Assembly: GCF_006491595.2 (NCBI RefSeq)
Contig: NZ_VEVQ02000010.1
Span: 62,001-126,000 of the forward strand
DNA length: 64,000 bases
From: Flavobacterium jejuense
GTDB lineage: Bacteria; Bacteroidota; Bacteroidia; Flavobacteriales; Flavobacteriaceae
Direction of reading: 5' to 3'
This document shows, piece by piece, positions 31,543-41,588 of the stretch. The translations under genes were made by a program, and so were the position numbers. The notes under the pieces are model-generated. The model ran no database searches, was not told where the DNA came from, and saw only the letters and a program-made list of their open reading frames with translations. How positions within the stretch are numbered: the stretch's first letter is position 1; every line of letters starts with the position of its first letter.

Positions 31543-32913
31543 TTAACTACTTACATTTAAAGGGTTGTAACCCAAATAATCAACGGGAATTTCCTTAAAA
31601 ATAACTCCGTACTCTTCTAGTTCTTTTAATATAGGAGTGTAGATTTCTTTAGAAATAGGCAATTGTACTCCAGGTGTTTTAATTTCTCCGTTTAATATTT
31701 TTAAAGTAGCTATCGCAACAGGTAAGCCAACTGTTTTGGCCATTGCAGTATAAGTTTGATCATCACCTATGCAAACCATAGTAGAATCTATTTGTTTTTT
31801 CTCATTATTGATGACGTATCCAAACTTATGGTACATCACAATCATGTCCTTGTCATGAGGTTGCAAAGTCCATTTTTCTGATAAAATTTTTTCTAGTACT
31901 TGTGCCGGAGTAGCTTTTTTTAGTCCTACGTTTTTATCTGCATTAAATAAATCTAATTCTAAAAGTTTATCCCAAATAATATCGTCTTGGTCGATTTTTT
32001 GAGCATGTCTTAATTTGATTTCAACAGTATCGGTTGGATGATATGGTAAAAAAGAATTCGTAAATTCACGATAGGTCATCTCTTCAGAATTATCTATGGT
32101 ATACGAATCATCTGTCATTCCTAATTGTACTAAAATATCCCATGCCCTTGAATATCCTACTCTTCTTATTGTTCCTCTGTAAACAGTTAAAGCATTATCT
32201 AAACCATAAACACTTCTGTACTTCAGAGAATCTCTATTGGCATAAGCTTCAAAACGACCAAAGCTTTCTACTTCTAAAAATTCAGTTCTTCTAAATAATT
32301 TGTTATATGGAATATACTTGTAAGTGCCTTCTTGAATAAATTTGGCAGCACCACCTTGACCAGCTAAAACTACATTTCTAGGATTCCAAGTAAATTTATA
32401 ATTCCAAAGATTGGTATCGCTTTCAGGAGCAACTAGTCCACCGCAAAACGATTCGAATAAAATCATTTCACCTCCTTTTTCTCTAATCTCGTCTATGATT
32501 TTCATAGCGCTCATGTGATCGATACCAGGATCAAGACCTATTTCATTCATGAAAACCAAACCATTTTCTTTAACTTTGGCATCCAATTCTTGCATAGCAG
32601 GGCTTATATAAGAAGCTGTTACCATATGTTTTTTATAGGTAAGGCAATCTTTAGCCACTTCAATATGCATATGAGCAGGTAACATCGATACTACGATATC
32701 TGCTTTCTGAATTTCTTCTTTTCTCTGTTCCGGATTTAAAATATCAAAAGCAATTGGCTTTGCATTTGGGTGATTGCTAGTTTTCTTTTGAGCTAACTCT
32801 AAAGACAAATCAGCAATAGTTATGTGTAATTGTTCTTCTTTTGATTTGTCTAATAAATATTTGATTAAGGAAGAAGCACTCCTTCCAGCACCAATCACTA
32901 ATATGTTTCTCAT
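31543..32913 (-). CDS. Saccharopine dehydrogenase family protein
   Basis: The 456 residues have an N-terminal Rossmann domain (NILVIGAGRSASSLIKYL, 3-20), a catalytic-like middle with NEIGLDPGIDHMSAMKI near 124-140, and a C-terminal domain containing TVYRGTIRRVGY. The order resembles the saccharopine reductase (LYS9-like) half of lysine-ketoglutarate reductase/saccharopine dehydrogenase. That enzyme forms or splits saccharopine using NAD(P). Whether this protein acts in lysine degradation or another amine pathway is not shown. The TATTTTTG element just upstream would give a very short leader. Confidence 0.87.
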   Translation of the reverse strand: MRNILVIGAGRSASSLIKYLLDKSKEEQLHITIADLSLELAQKKTSNHPNAKPIAFDILNPEQRKEEIQKADIVVSMLPAHMHIEVAKDCLTYKKHMVTASYISPAMQELDAKVKENGLVFMNEIGLDPGIDHMSAMKIIDEIREKGGEMILFESFCGGLVAPESDTNLWNYKFTWNPRNVVLAGQGGAAKFIQEGTYKYIPYNKLFRRTEFLEVESFGRFEAYANRDSLKYRSVYGLDNALTVYRGTIRRVGYSRAWDILVQLGMTDDSYTIDNSEEMTYREFTNSFLPYHPTDTVEIKLRHAQKIDQDDIIWDKLLELDLFNADKNVGLKKATPAQVLEKILSEKWTLQPHDKDMIVMYHKFGYVINNEKKQIDSTMVCIGDDQTYTAMAKTVGLPVAIATLKILNGEIKTPGVQLPISKEIYTPILKELEEYGVIFKEIPVDYLGYNPLNVSS

Positions 32914-33034
32914 TATTATAATTTACAAAAATATCACACGAAGATACTAAATTGTTATATTTATAAAAAATAAATTACTTTTTTAATTACAAAGCGAACA
33001 AATACAATATTTTTATCTTTACAAAAAAAACAAT

Positions 33035-33424
33035 ATGGAAAAGAAAATCCTTTTAACAGCTTTATTAATGGGAATAATTGGTATTATCTTAGGTGCTTTT
33101 GGTGCACATGGATTAAAGAAAATAATTTCAACCGAACAATTGGCTACTTTTGAAGTGGGTGTTCGTTATCAAATATATCATGCCATGTTTTTATTGTTTG
33201 TGGTAAATACTTCTTTCTTAACATTTAAAGAGAAAATAATTGTTTTTTATCTTGCACTAGCTGGAGTTATACTTTTTTCGGGATCAATTTATTTACTGTC
33301 AACAAGTATAATTACTTCAATAAAAACAAAGATTATTGGTCCTTTAACACCTTTAGGAGGATTACTGCTAATTGCGTCGTGGAGTTATATGTTTTATTGC
33401 GTTTTGCTAAAAAATAAGATTTAG
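33035..33424 (+). CDS. DUF423 family membrane protein
   Basis: The 129 residues have four hydrophobic segments (about 5-25, 47-64, 70-88 and 104-123). The N-terminal LLMGIIGIILGAFGAHGLK segment is the family signature. The function is unknown. Its ATG follows a short spacer from the divergent saccharopine dehydrogenase-like gene, and pckA lies 66 bp downstream with its own promoter. Confidence 0.88.
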   Translation: MEKKILLTALLMGIIGIILGAFGAHGLKKIISTEQLATFEVGVRYQIYHAMFLLFVVNTSFLTFKEKIIVFYLALAGVILFSGSIYLLSTSIITSIKTKIIGPLTPLGGLLLIASWSYMFYCVLLKNKI

Positions 33425-33448
33425 TTCTTCATTCTAAAATTAAATTTA

Positions 33449-33456
33449 TAATTTTG
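33449..33456 (+). promoter_or_regulatory. pckA -7 promoter element
   Basis: TAATTTTG fits TANNTTTG. It lies 34 bp before the pckA ATG, giving a leader of about 28 nt. Confidence 0.6.
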
Positions 33457-33490
33457 CACTTTAAAATATACACAACATAACTCATTTTTT

Positions 33491-35116
33491 ATGAATAGCT
33501 ACGCCCAAATTACGAAAACGATTTCGTTGGAAAAATATGGAATTAGAAATGCTTCACAAATTATTTATAACCCTTCATATGATTTTTTATACAAAGAAGA
33601 ATTGAGTGAAGGTCTATCAGGATTTGAAAGAGGTCAATTGTCAGAACTTGGAGCTGTTAATGTTATGACAGGTGAATTTACAGGTCGTTCTCCAAAAGAT
33701 AAATACATTGTTAAAGATGATGTTACTAAAGATACAATTTGGTGGACTTCTGATAAGGCAGTAAATGACAACAAACCTATTTCAACAGCAACATGGGATG
33801 CTCTTAAAGAAACTACAGTCAATCAATTATCAGGAAAAAAGCTTTACGTTGTTGATGCCTTCTGTGGAGCCAATGAAGATACTAGATTAAAGGTTCGTTT
33901 TATAATGGAAGTGGCTTGGCAAGCACATTTTGTAAAAAATATGTTTATTAGACCAACAGAGGCTGAATTAGAAAATTTTGGAGAGCCTGATTTTATAGTG
34001 ATGAATGCTTCAAAAACTTCATTTAAAGAGTATGAGAAATACAATCTAAATTCAGAGGTTTATGTTGCTTTTAATTTAACTGAAAAAATTCAATTAATAG
34101 GGGGAACATGGTATGGTGGAGAAATGAAAAAAGGGATGTTTTCCATGATGAATTATTATTTGCCATTACAAGGAATTGCTTCTATGCATTGCTCTGCTAA
34201 TAAAGGAAAAGATGGAGATGTCGCAGTTTTCTTTGGACTATCAGGAACAGGAAAAACTACGCTTTCTACAGATCCAAAAAGAGAATTAATAGGGGATGAT
34301 GAACATGGATGGGATAATGATGGTGTTTTTAATTTTGAAGGAGGTTGTTATGCAAAAACAATCGATTTAAGTGCTGAAAATGAGCCAGATATTTATAAAG
34401 CTATCAAGAAAGATGCTTTATTAGAAAATGTTACTATTGATTCAAGTGGGAAAATTGATTTCAAAGATGGCTCTGTAACGCAAAATACGCGTGTCTCTTA
34501 TCCAATTAATCATATAGATAATATTGTAAAACCAATTTCTAAAGCGGGTCATGCAACTAAAGTGATTTTCTTAACAGCAGATGCCTTTGGAGTTATGCCT
34601 CCTGTCTCTAAATTAACGCCTGAGCAAACAAAGTATTATTTCTTGTCTGGTTTTACTGCTAAATTAGCAGGAACTGAAAGAGGAGTGACAGAACCACAAC
34701 CTACTTTTTCAGCTTGTTTTGGTAAGGCATTTTTGTCGTTACATCCTACAAAATATGGTGAGGAGTTAGTTAAAAAAATGGAAAAGCATAATGCAACTGC
34801 ATATATGGTTAATACAGGTTGGAATGGAACTGGTAAACGTATTTCTATAAAAGATACTAGAGCAATTATTGATGCTATTTTGGACGGTTCTATAGAAAAG
34901 GTAGAAACTAAAGTTGTTCCTGTTTTTAATTTTGAAGTACCAGTTTCTTTACATGATGTAAACTCAGCTATTTTAGACCCAAGAGATACTTACGAAGTTT
35001 CAAGTCAATGGGAAGAAAAAGCAAAAGATTTAGCGACTAGATTCGTTAAAAACTTTGAACAATATACAGATAACACAGAAGGACAGCAATTAGTAAAAGC
35101 AGGTCCAGTTTTGTAA
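33491..35116 (+). CDS. pckA: Phosphoenolpyruvate carboxykinase (ATP)
   Basis: Converts oxaloacetate and ATP to phosphoenolpyruvate, the entry step of gluconeogenesis. The 541 residues match the usual length (about 535). Key features are RSPKDKYIV near 62, the kinase-1a P-loop [13 protein letters not shown] near 246-258, the kinase-2 motif LIGDDEHGW near 267, and the metal-binding [13 protein letters not shown] region near 205-217. An intrinsic terminator follows. Confidence 0.97.
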   Translation: MNSYAQITKTISLEKYGIRNASQIIYNPSYDFLYKEELSEGLSGFERGQLSELGAVNVMTGEFTGRSPKDKYIVKDDVTKDTIWWTSDKAVNDNKPISTATWDALKETTVNQLSGKKLYVVDAFCGANEDTRLKVRFIMEVAWQAHFVKNMFIRPTEAELENFGEPDFIVMNASKTSFKEYEKYNLNSEVYVAFNLTEKIQLIGGTWYGGEMKKGMFSMMNYYLPLQGIASMHCSANKGKDGDVAVFFGLSGTGKTTLSTDPKRELIGDDEHGWDNDGVFNFEGGCYAKTIDLSAENEPDIYKAIKKDALLENVTIDSSGKIDFKDGSVTQNTRVSYPINHIDNIVKPISKAGHATKVIFLTADAFGVMPPVSKLTPEQTKYYFLSGFTAKLAGTERGVTEPQPTFSACFGKAFLSLHPTKYGEELVKKMEKHNATAYMVNTGWNGTGKRISIKDTRAIIDAILDGSIEKVETKVVPVFNFEVPVSLHDVNSAILDPRDTYEVSSQWEEKAKDLATRFVKNFEQYTDNTEGQQLVKAGPVL

Positions 35117-35133
35117 AATAAAATTAACTATTA

Positions 35134-35168
35134 AAAAAGGGTTCTAAAATAATTTAGAACCCTTTTTT
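35134..35168. terminator. Terminator between pckA and hemD
   Basis: GGGTTCTAAA and TTTAGAACCC form a 10-bp stem, with A6 before and T7 after. It lies between convergent genes and can serve both. Confidence 0.88.
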
Positions 35169-35185
35169 TGTTATGTTTGATAAAG

Positions 35186-35944
35186 TTATTTTCCTTTATT
35201 TACTTCAACTATGTATTTTTCAAGTGCACCTGTCATAGACGGTGTTCCTGGAGAAGGAGCCATTATATCTACTCTTAAACCACTATCTATAGCTTCTTTA
35301 TGTGTAGTTGTACCAAAAACGGCTATACGAGTGTTGTTTTGTTTAAAATCGGGAAAATTCTTGAAAAGTGATTTTATTCCTGTTGGACTAAAGAATGCAA
35401 GAACATCATAGTAAACGTCTTTTAAATCAGATAAATCACTCATTACAGTTTTGTAAAAAATTGCAGGAGTCCAAGAAATTTTCAAACTATCTAAGGTTTG
35501 AGGAATGTCATAATTTAGCTGATCAGATGCTGGTAATAAGAATTTTTCGTCTTTGTACTTCTTAATTAAAGGAGCTAAATCAACAAAATCCTTTTGACCA
35601 ACATAAATTTTTCGTTTTCTATAAACCACATAACGTTGCAGGTAAAAAGCAACAGCTTCAGATTGACAAAAATACCTCAAATCTTCTGGAACTTTAAAAC
35701 GCATTTCTTCAGCAACTCTAAAAAAATGATCTACAGAATTTCTGCTTGTTAAAATAATAGCAGTAAAATTATTTAAATCTATTTTTTGAGCTCTAATTTC
35801 TTTTGCAGGAACACCTTCAACGTGTATGAAGGTTCTGAAGTCAACTTTAACTTTAAGTTTGTTTTGTAACTCAAAATAGGGGGAATTCTCTACTTTAGGC
35901 TCTGGTTGTGAAACCAAAATTGTTTTCACTTTTAAATTTGACAT
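35186..35944 (-). CDS. hemD: Uroporphyrinogen-III synthase
   Basis: Closes hydroxymethylbilane to uroporphyrinogen III in haem synthesis. The 252 residues have the two-lobed HemD build: KTILVSQPEPKVENSPYFEL at the N-terminus, AIILTSRNSVDHFF near 63-76, DVLAFFSPTGIKSLFKNF near 176-193, and RIAVFGTTTHKEAIDSGL near 202-219. HemD is poorly conserved in sequence, but these segments fit well. It is encoded 10 bp downstream of the DUF4271 gene, the common Bacteroidetes order. Confidence 0.9.
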   Translation of the reverse strand: MSNLKVKTILVSQPEPKVENSPYFELQNKLKVKVDFRTFIHVEGVPAKEIRAQKIDLNNFTAIILTSRNSVDHFFRVAEEMRFKVPEDLRYFCQSEAVAFYLQRYVVYRKRKIYVGQKDFVDLAPLIKKYKDEKFLLPASDQLNYDIPQTLDSLKISWTPAIFYKTVMSDLSDLKDVYYDVLAFFSPTGIKSLFKNFPDFKQNNTRIAVFGTTTHKEAIDSGLRVDIMAPSPGTPSMTGALEKYIVEVNKGK

Positions 35945-35954
35945 ACGCTTTGTT

Positions 35955-36623
35955 CTAATTTTTTGTAATAAAATAATAGATAAAATAGTAAGGTGCTATT
36001 TCAAGGGTGCAAAGATATAAAATAAAATAAAATATTTTGCGTAATACTAAATTTTGATACATTTTTAAAGCAACAAAATAGGTTGCTAAGTTGATAATGA
36101 TGATAATTGCTATGATTCCATAGTAAATCCAGTCTTTATTTAAAACAGGATTATAGTAAAGTATTACATTAATTGGTAAAAGAAGGAAGCCAAAGTAAGT
36201 TCGGTAGCTGACTTTCAATAAATTAAATTGTTCACTGAACTCTTCAATTTTAAAAGAAGTAGCTATAATTTTCTCAATTAAATATTTTGATAAAATAAAT
36301 ACAGCAATGAAAGTAAAAATTTGTAAAAAGACAATTCCTTCGCTATTTTTTGTAAATTTAAATTGTTTTAATAATAAAAGAATAAAAAAAGCAAATGAAA
36401 AAAGTTGAACGAAAAACATTGAGATTGTAAATCCACTCATCAAGTTACTAGTGTCTTTGTAGATTTTGGTATATTTATCTGATATAGCTAGTTTAATGAA
36501 CTCATTAAAACGAGCTTGGAATACATTTTTGTTTATTCCTATAATAAGTGAACTTAGGACAAATAAAATTGTTGCCCAGTCTTTAAAGTGAATAATTCTC
36601 TCGTGAAATTGTATTGCTTGCAT
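35955..36623 (-). CDS. DUF4271 family membrane protein
   Basis: The 222 residues have about six hydrophobic helices, with charged loops between the first and second (FQARFNEFIKLAISDKYTKI). The family is found in Bacteroidetes upstream of hemD, as here; its function is unknown. The ATG at 36623 is chosen over 36653 because a minus-strand TAAATTTG element (36630-36637) falls between them. The element is only 7 nt before the chosen ATG, which suggests a leaderless or almost leaderless message. Confidence 0.82.
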   Translation of the reverse strand: MQAIQFHERIIHFKDWATILFVLSSLIIGINKNVFQARFNEFIKLAISDKYTKIYKDTSNLMSGFTISMFFVQLFSFAFFILLLLKQFKFTKNSEGIVFLQIFTFIAVFILSKYLIEKIIATSFKIEEFSEQFNLLKVSYRTYFGFLLLPINVILYYNPVLNKDWIYYGIIAIIIIINLATYFVALKMYQNLVLRKIFYFILYLCTLEIAPYYFIYYFITKN

Positions 36624-36697
36624 TTGTGGCAAATTTACAAAAATTAACTTCAAATAATTATTATAAATTTATTAAGAGATAAACTTAAGAAATAGTT

Positions 36698-36705
36698 TAT
36701 TTTTG
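36698..36705 (+). promoter_or_regulatory. -7 element of the glycosyltransferase-pyrC operon
   Basis: TATTTTTG fits TANNTTTG and lies 25 bp before the TTG start at 36731. Confidence 0.55.
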
Positions 36706-36730
36706 TATTCGAAAATTAAATAAAAGAATA

Positions 36731-37453
36731 TTGAAGGCACTAGTAGTTATACCTACATATAATGAGATTGAAAATATTGAAAGTATTATAAAGGCAATAT
36801 TTTTACTAAATACTACTTTTCATATTTTAATTGTTGATGATAATTCACCTGATGGAACTTCAAAAAAAATTGAAGAACTACAATCGATATTTAAAGACAA
36901 CTTATTTCTTTCAATTAGATCTAAAAAATCTGGATTAGGAACTGCTTATGTTCATGGCTTTAAATGGGCTTTAAATGAAGGTTATGATTTTATTTTTGAA
37001 ATGGATGCTGATTTTTCACATAATCCTAATGATTTAGAAAAACTTTTATATGCTTGTCAGACAGAAAATGCAGATGTAGCTATCGGATCTAGATATTCAA
37101 CAGGAGTAAATGTGGTTAATTGGCCTTTAAATAGGGTCTTAATGTCTTATTTTGCTTCTGTTTATGTGAAGTGGATTACTGGTATGAAAATTCATGACGC
37201 GACAGCTGGATTTATTTGTTACAAAAAGAATGTTTTAGAAAAAATTAATCTGGACAGAATAAAGTTCATAGGTTATGCGTTTCAAATAGAAATGAAGTAT
37301 AGGGCTTATGTTCAAAAATTCAAAATTGTTGAAGTTCCTATAATTTTTACAGATAGAACAAAAGGACAATCAAAAATGAGTGGTTCAATTATTAGGGAAG
37401 CTGTTTTTGGAGTGATATTATTACGAATAAGAAAAATTTTTAACAAATTATAA
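36731..37453 (+). CDS. Polyprenol-phosphate mannosyltransferase-like GT2 enzyme
   Basis: The 240 residues of a GT2 glycosyltransferase resemble dolichol-phosphate mannose synthase. Visible motifs are VVIPTYNEIENIESII at the N-terminus, LIVDDNSPDGT near 35-45, the DxD motif MDADFSHNPNDLE near 94, and the ATAGFICYKKNVLEKI segment near 155. It probably moves a sugar from a nucleotide donor to a polyprenyl phosphate at the inner membrane. The start codon is TTG. Its stop overlaps the pyrC start by one base (TAATG), so the two are translationally coupled. Confidence 0.9.
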   Translation: MKALVVIPTYNEIENIESIIKAIFLLNTTFHILIVDDNSPDGTSKKIEELQSIFKDNLFLSIRSKKSGLGTAYVHGFKWALNEGYDFIFEMDADFSHNPNDLEKLLYACQTENADVAIGSRYSTGVNVVNWPLNRVLMSYFASVYVKWITGMKIHDATAGFICYKKNVLEKINLDRIKFIGYAFQIEMKYRAYVQKFKIVEVPIIFTDRTKGQSKMSGSIIREAVFGVILLRIRKIFNKL

Positions 37454-38796
37454 TGAGTACTTTTTTAATTAAAAATGCAAAGATTGTTAATGAAGGAGTT
37501 GTTTTTGAAGGAGATGTGTTAATTGAAAACGAGTTCATAAAAGAAATTGCAGAACAAATAAGTTTAAAATCATCTGACTGTATTATTATTGATGCAGAAG
37601 GGAGTTATTTAATACCTGGAGCAATAGATGATCAAGTTCATTTTAGAGAACCAGGGTTAACACACAAGGGTACGATTGAGACAGAAAGTAGAGCAGCTAT
37701 AGCAGGTGGAATTACTTCTTTTATAGAGCAACCTAATACTATTCCAAATGCTATAACACAAGAGTTATTAGAAGATAAATATAAGATTGCAGCCAAGACT
37801 TCTTATGCGAATTATTCTTTCATGATGGGTGGAACCAATGATAATTTAGAAGAAGTATTAAAAACGAATCCTAGAAATGTTGCTGGAATAAAATTGTTTT
37901 TAGGTTCTTCAACTGGTAATATGCTTGTTGATAATCAAGAGGTGCTTGAAAAAATATTTTCATCTACCAAAATGTTAATTGCAGTTCATTGTGAAGATGA
38001 AGGAACTATAAAAGCCAATTTAGAGAAATATAAAGAGCAATATGATGATGATATCCCTATGAAGTATCATCATTTAATTAGAAGCGCAGAGGCTTGTTAT
38101 TTGTCTTCTTCGAAAGCAATTGCTTTAGCTAAGAAAACAGGAGCAAGATTACATGTGTTTCATTTGTCAACAGCTAAGGAAATGGATTTGTTTACCAATA
38201 AAATTCCTTTAGAACAAAAGCAAATTACAGCAGAAGTATGTGTACATCATCTTTGGTTTAGTAATGAAGATTATGAGAATAAAGGGTCTTTAATAAAATG
38301 GAATCCTGCAGTAAAAACGGTTGATGATAGAGAAGCATTATGGAATGCATTATTGGACGATAGAATTGATGTAATCGCAACTGATCATGCTCCTCATACT
38401 TTAGAAGAAAAGATCAATCCTTATACGAGTTGTCCTTCAGGAGGACCATTAGTGCAACATGCGGTTGTAGCTATGTTTGAGGCTGTTCATAGAGAGAAGA
38501 TTTCTGTTGAAAAAGTAGTAGAGAAAATGTGTCATAATCCTGCTAAAATTTTCAAAATAGAAAAAAGAGGTTTTATAAAAGAAGGATATTATGCAGATTT
38601 GGCCATAGTAAACCCTCATTTGCCGTGGAATGTAAAAAAAGAAAATATTTTATACCATTGTGGTTGGTCTCCTTTTGAAGGGACTAATTTTAAATCTAGG
38701 GTTACACATACATTTGTTAACGGTAGATTGGTTTATTCTAATGGGAGAATTAAAGAAGTAAAAGCAGCTCAAAGGTTGCTATTTGAAAGAGAATAA
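37453..38796 (+). CDS. pyrC: Dihydroorotase
   Basis: Zinc enzyme that closes carbamoyl aspartate to dihydroorotate in pyrimidine synthesis. The 447 residues include the metal motif DDQVHFREPGLTHKG near 58-72, the GIKLFLGSSTGNM segment with the probable carboxylated Lys near 147, AVHCEDEG near 177, and IATDHAPHTLEEK near 313. The sequence fits the class I (AllB/PyrC) amidohydrolases. The retained Asp and His ligands argue for an active enzyme rather than a pseudo-dihydroorotase. It is the middle gene of three in an operon with DUF4296. Confidence 0.93.
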   Translation: MSTFLIKNAKIVNEGVVFEGDVLIENEFIKEIAEQISLKSSDCIIIDAEGSYLIPGAIDDQVHFREPGLTHKGTIETESRAAIAGGITSFIEQPNTIPNAITQELLEDKYKIAAKTSYANYSFMMGGTNDNLEEVLKTNPRNVAGIKLFLGSSTGNMLVDNQEVLEKIFSSTKMLIAVHCEDEGTIKANLEKYKEQYDDDIPMKYHHLIRSAEACYLSSSKAIALAKKTGARLHVFHLSTAKEMDLFTNKIPLEQKQITAEVCVHHLWFSNEDYENKGSLIKWNPAVKTVDDREALWNALLDDRIDVIATDHAPHTLEEKINPYTSCPSGGPLVQHAVVAMFEAVHREKISVEKVVEKMCHNPAKIFKIEKRGFIKEGYYADLAIVNPHLPWNVKKENILYHCGWSPFEGTNFKSRVTHTFVNGRLVYSNGRIKEVKAAQRLLFERE

Positions 38797-38798
38797 TT

Positions 38799-39230
38799 AT
38801 GAAGAAAATTGTTTTTTTGTTGTTACTGGCTTCTATCTCATGCAATGAAAGTCCGGTTCCTAAACCAGATAAATTATTGGATGAAGATATTATGGTAGAT
38901 ATTTTATATGACACTGCTTTACTTCAAGCAGCAGAAGCTTATCTGCCTAATAGATTAACAGAAAATCAAATTAGAATTAAAAATTATATTTATTTAAAAT
39001 ACAGTATTGATAGTGCTACTTATTATCAAAATCAACTTTATTATGCATCTGATTTTAAAAAATATAAAAGAATGTATAAAAAAGTTACTGAAAGAATAGT
39101 AGAAGAAAAAACAGAAATAGATACTTTGGTTGCTGAAGAAATTAGAAATAAACCAGAAAAACCACCTTTAGAGAGAAAAAAAATTACTGGTAATAACTTG
39201 AAAGATAATAAAGATACTCTTTCATATTAG
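38799..39230 (+). CDS. DUF4296 lipoprotein
   Basis: The 143 residues begin with a lipoprotein signal, MKKIVFLLLLASISC, with Cys15 as the lipidation site. A helical domain (LLDEDIMVDILYDTALLQAA ... YYQNQLYYASDFKKYKRMY) typical of DUF4296 follows, then a charged tail. Its function is unknown. It starts 2 bp after pyrC in the same operon. Its 3' end overlaps the convergent epimerase gene by 47 bp. Confidence 0.85.
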   Translation: MKKIVFLLLLASISCNESPVPKPDKLLDEDIMVDILYDTALLQAAEAYLPNRLTENQIRIKNYIYLKYSIDSATYYQNQLYYASDFKKYKRMYKKVTERIVEEKTEIDTLVAEEIRNKPEKPPLERKKITGNNLKDNKDTLSY

Positions 39231-40179
39231 TAAAGGAATACTCTGTCTTTTTTTTAATTTTAATGGTACTATACTCACTTTTTTTGTGAGATGCTATTGC
39301 AGTTTGTTTAGTGAACTTTCTTTTTCTACCTGATAATTTAGACAGTAACCAATCTATTTTCCAAGCGAAATTAGTTAGTGTTTTGTTAGCATTAATGAAT
39401 GGTCTTTTTAATTGCATGGCATCTGCAATCCAAAATAAAATAGTTTCAAATGTTACATTTTCAGCTACAAGAGTAAAATGTTCACCATTATTATTTTGTT
39501 GCATTAGTAAATACATAATTGAGACAACATCTTCAACAGTTATAATACCTGTTTTTCCTTTTGTATAAAATGTAGCTCCTTTTTTTATCGAATTGAAAAA
39601 GAAACTGCTACCTTGTTTAGGAAAGCCAAATCCAAAAATCACTCCTGGATTCACAATGATAACTTTTAAGCCTTCTTGTTGTCCTCTCCAAACTTCCATT
39701 TCTGCTCCATATTTAGAAATGGCATAATCACTGTGTAATTTTTCAGGATTCCATTCCGTTTCTTCGCTAATTATAGATTCATTTTCTTTAGCGTCACCTA
39801 AAGCAGCAATTGAGCTAACATAGCAAAGTTTCTCTATTTTAGAATCTAAACAACAATTTACAACATTGGCTGTGCCTTCAATATTCGTTTTTCTAAGCCT
39901 TTCTTCGTCTCTTGGGTCGAATGAAATTAAAGCAGCACAATGGTAAACTTCTCTAATAGTATCAAATGCAATTTCTAAAGAAGGTATATTTGTTATATCT
40001 CCTTGAACCCAGTTTATTTTTTCAAATAAGTTTAATTTGTCTTTATGTAAAAAAACATTTTTTACAGCTTCAATTTTCTTCTTGTCTCTATATAAGGCTT
40101 TTACTGTTTCATTCTCTTGAAGCAGTTGAATAAGTAAATGAGAGCCGACTAATCCTGTTGCACCTGTAACTAATACCAT
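39184..40179 (-). CDS. NAD-dependent epimerase/dehydratase family protein
   Basis: Extended short-chain dehydrogenase of 331 residues. The nucleotide-binding motif VTGATGLVGSHLL (4-16) is followed by a YCAALISF-like strand, CYVSSIAALG near 118, and the active-site YAISKYGAE (YxxxK) near 151. The closest groups are the dihydroflavonol-4-reductase-like and 3-beta-HSD-like SDRs; the substrate is unknown. The C-terminal 47 bp overlap the DUF4296 gene on the other strand. Confidence 0.88.
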   Translation of the reverse strand: MVLVTGATGLVGSHLLIQLLQENETVKALYRDKKKIEAVKNVFLHKDKLNLFEKINWVQGDITNIPSLEIAFDTIREVYHCAALISFDPRDEERLRKTNIEGTANVVNCCLDSKIEKLCYVSSIAALGDAKENESIISEETEWNPEKLHSDYAISKYGAEMEVWRGQQEGLKVIIVNPGVIFGFGFPKQGSSFFFNSIKKGATFYTKGKTGIITVEDVVSIMYLLMQQNNNGEHFTLVAENVTFETILFWIADAMQLKRPFINANKTLTNFAWKIDWLLSKLSGRKRKFTKQTAIASHKKSEYSTIKIKKKTEYSFTNMKEYLYYLSSYYQ

Positions 40180-40253
40180 AAGGTAAAGATAAAAATTCTT
40201 TGATTGGAATAAACTTTTAAAGACCTAAACTTTTAAACTTTTAAACTAAAAAC

Positions 40254-40261
40254 TATCTTTG
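40254..40261 (+). promoter_or_regulatory. tyrS -7 promoter element
   Basis: TATCTTTG fits TANNTTTG. Three copies of an ACTTTTAAA motif lie just upstream (40213-40246). It overlaps the alternative TTG start at 40259, which supports the ATG at 40280. Confidence 0.6.
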
Positions 40262-40279
40262 TCAAAATTAATTAGAGAA

Positions 40280-41587
40280 ATGAAGAATTTAGTAGAAGAA
40301 TTACGTTGGAGAGGCTTGTTTCACGATATGATGCCTGGAACAGAAGAACAATTACTAAAAGAAGCTACAACAGCTTATATTGGTTTTGATCCAACAGCAG
40401 ATTCTTTACATATAGGAAGTTTAGTGCAAATTATTTTATTAATGCACTTAAGAAGGTTCGGACACAAAGCTATTGCTTTAGTAGGTGGTGCAACTGGAAT
40501 GATAGGTGATCCGTCTGGGAAATCCAATGAGCGTAATTTGTTAGATGAAGCTACTTTAAATCACAATGTTAATGGAATAAAAGGAGTTTTATCTCGTTTT
40601 TTAGATTTTGATGCTAAAGATGAAAATGCTCCTATATTAGTTAATAATTACGATTGGATGAAAGATTTTTCATTTATTGATTTCGCTCGTGATGTTGGAA
40701 AACGTATCACAGTGAATTATATGATGTCTAAAGATTCTGTAAAAAAACGCTTAAGTGGTGATGATGGTGCAGAAGGTATGAGTTTTACAGAGTTTACCTA
40801 CCAATTGATTCAAGGGTATGATTTTTACCATTTAAATAAAGAATACAATTGCTTATTGCAAATGGGAGGCAGTGACCAATGGGGAAATATTACTACGGGA
40901 ACAGAATTAGTACGCAGAATGAATGTTGGGAATGATGAGGTTTCAAAAGCTTATGCTTTAACAACACCATTAATTACAAAAGCAGATGGTTCTAAGTTTG
41001 GAAAATCTGAAGGTGGAAATGTGTGGTTAGATGCAGATAAAACCACGCCATATACCTTTTACCAATTTTGGTTAAATGCGACTGATGCTGATGCTGAAAA
41101 ATACATTAAAATCTTCACATTTTTAGATCAAGAAACTGTTGAAAAATTAATTGCAGAGCACAATGAAGCTCCTCATGTAAGAGTGTTACAAAAACGTTTA
41201 GCCGAAGAGTTAATGCTATTAGTACATTCACCAGAAGAGCTTGATAGAGCAGTGTTTGCTTCAAATGCTTTCTTTAGTAAAGATATGTCAGAACTTATAA
41301 ATATGTCTGAAGTTGATTTATTAAATATTTTTAAAGGTATTCCAATGGTAGAAATTTCTAAATCTGATTTTGAGGAAGGTTTAGATATGGTTGCTGCTTT
41401 GGCTACAAAAACTAATTTTTTAGCATCAAATAGCGATGCTAGAAGGGAATTAAAACAAAATTCAGTTTCTTTGAATAAAACAAAAGTAAAAGAGGATAGA
41501 GTTATTACTAATGAAGATTTAATTAATAATCAATTCCTATTATTACAAAAAGGAAAGAAAAATTATTATGTAATTAGAGTGGTTTAA
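40280..41587 (+). CDS. tyrS: Tyrosyl-tRNA synthetase
   Basis: Charges tRNA-Tyr. In the 435-residue form the class I motifs are [16 protein letters not shown] near 35-50 (HIGS) and [16 protein letters not shown] near 235 (KFGKS). The [12 protein letters not shown] segment near 197 is the tyrosine/ATP site. A C-terminal S4-like domain (about 365-435) binds the tRNA. A longer start at TTG 40259 is possible, but the TATCTTTG promoter element sits on it. The stop is separated by one base from the stop of the convergent LuxE-like gene. Confidence 0.96.
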   Translation: MKNLVEELRWRGLFHDMMPGTEEQLLKEATTAYIGFDPTADSLHIGSLVQIILLMHLRRFGHKAIALVGGATGMIGDPSGKSNERNLLDEATLNHNVNGIKGVLSRFLDFDAKDENAPILVNNYDWMKDFSFIDFARDVGKRITVNYMMSKDSVKKRLSGDDGAEGMSFTEFTYQLIQGYDFYHLNKEYNCLLQMGGSDQWGNITTGTELVRRMNVGNDEVSKAYALTTPLITKADGSKFGKSEGGNVWLDADKTTPYTFYQFWLNATDADAEKYIKIFTFLDQETVEKLIAEHNEAPHVRVLQKRLAEELMLLVHSPEELDRAVFASNAFFSKDMSELINMSEVDLLNIFKGIPMVEISKSDFEEGLDMVAALATKTNFLASNSDARRELKQNSVSLNKTKVKEDRVITNEDLINNQFLLLQKGKKNYYVIRVV

Positions 41588-41588
41588 T

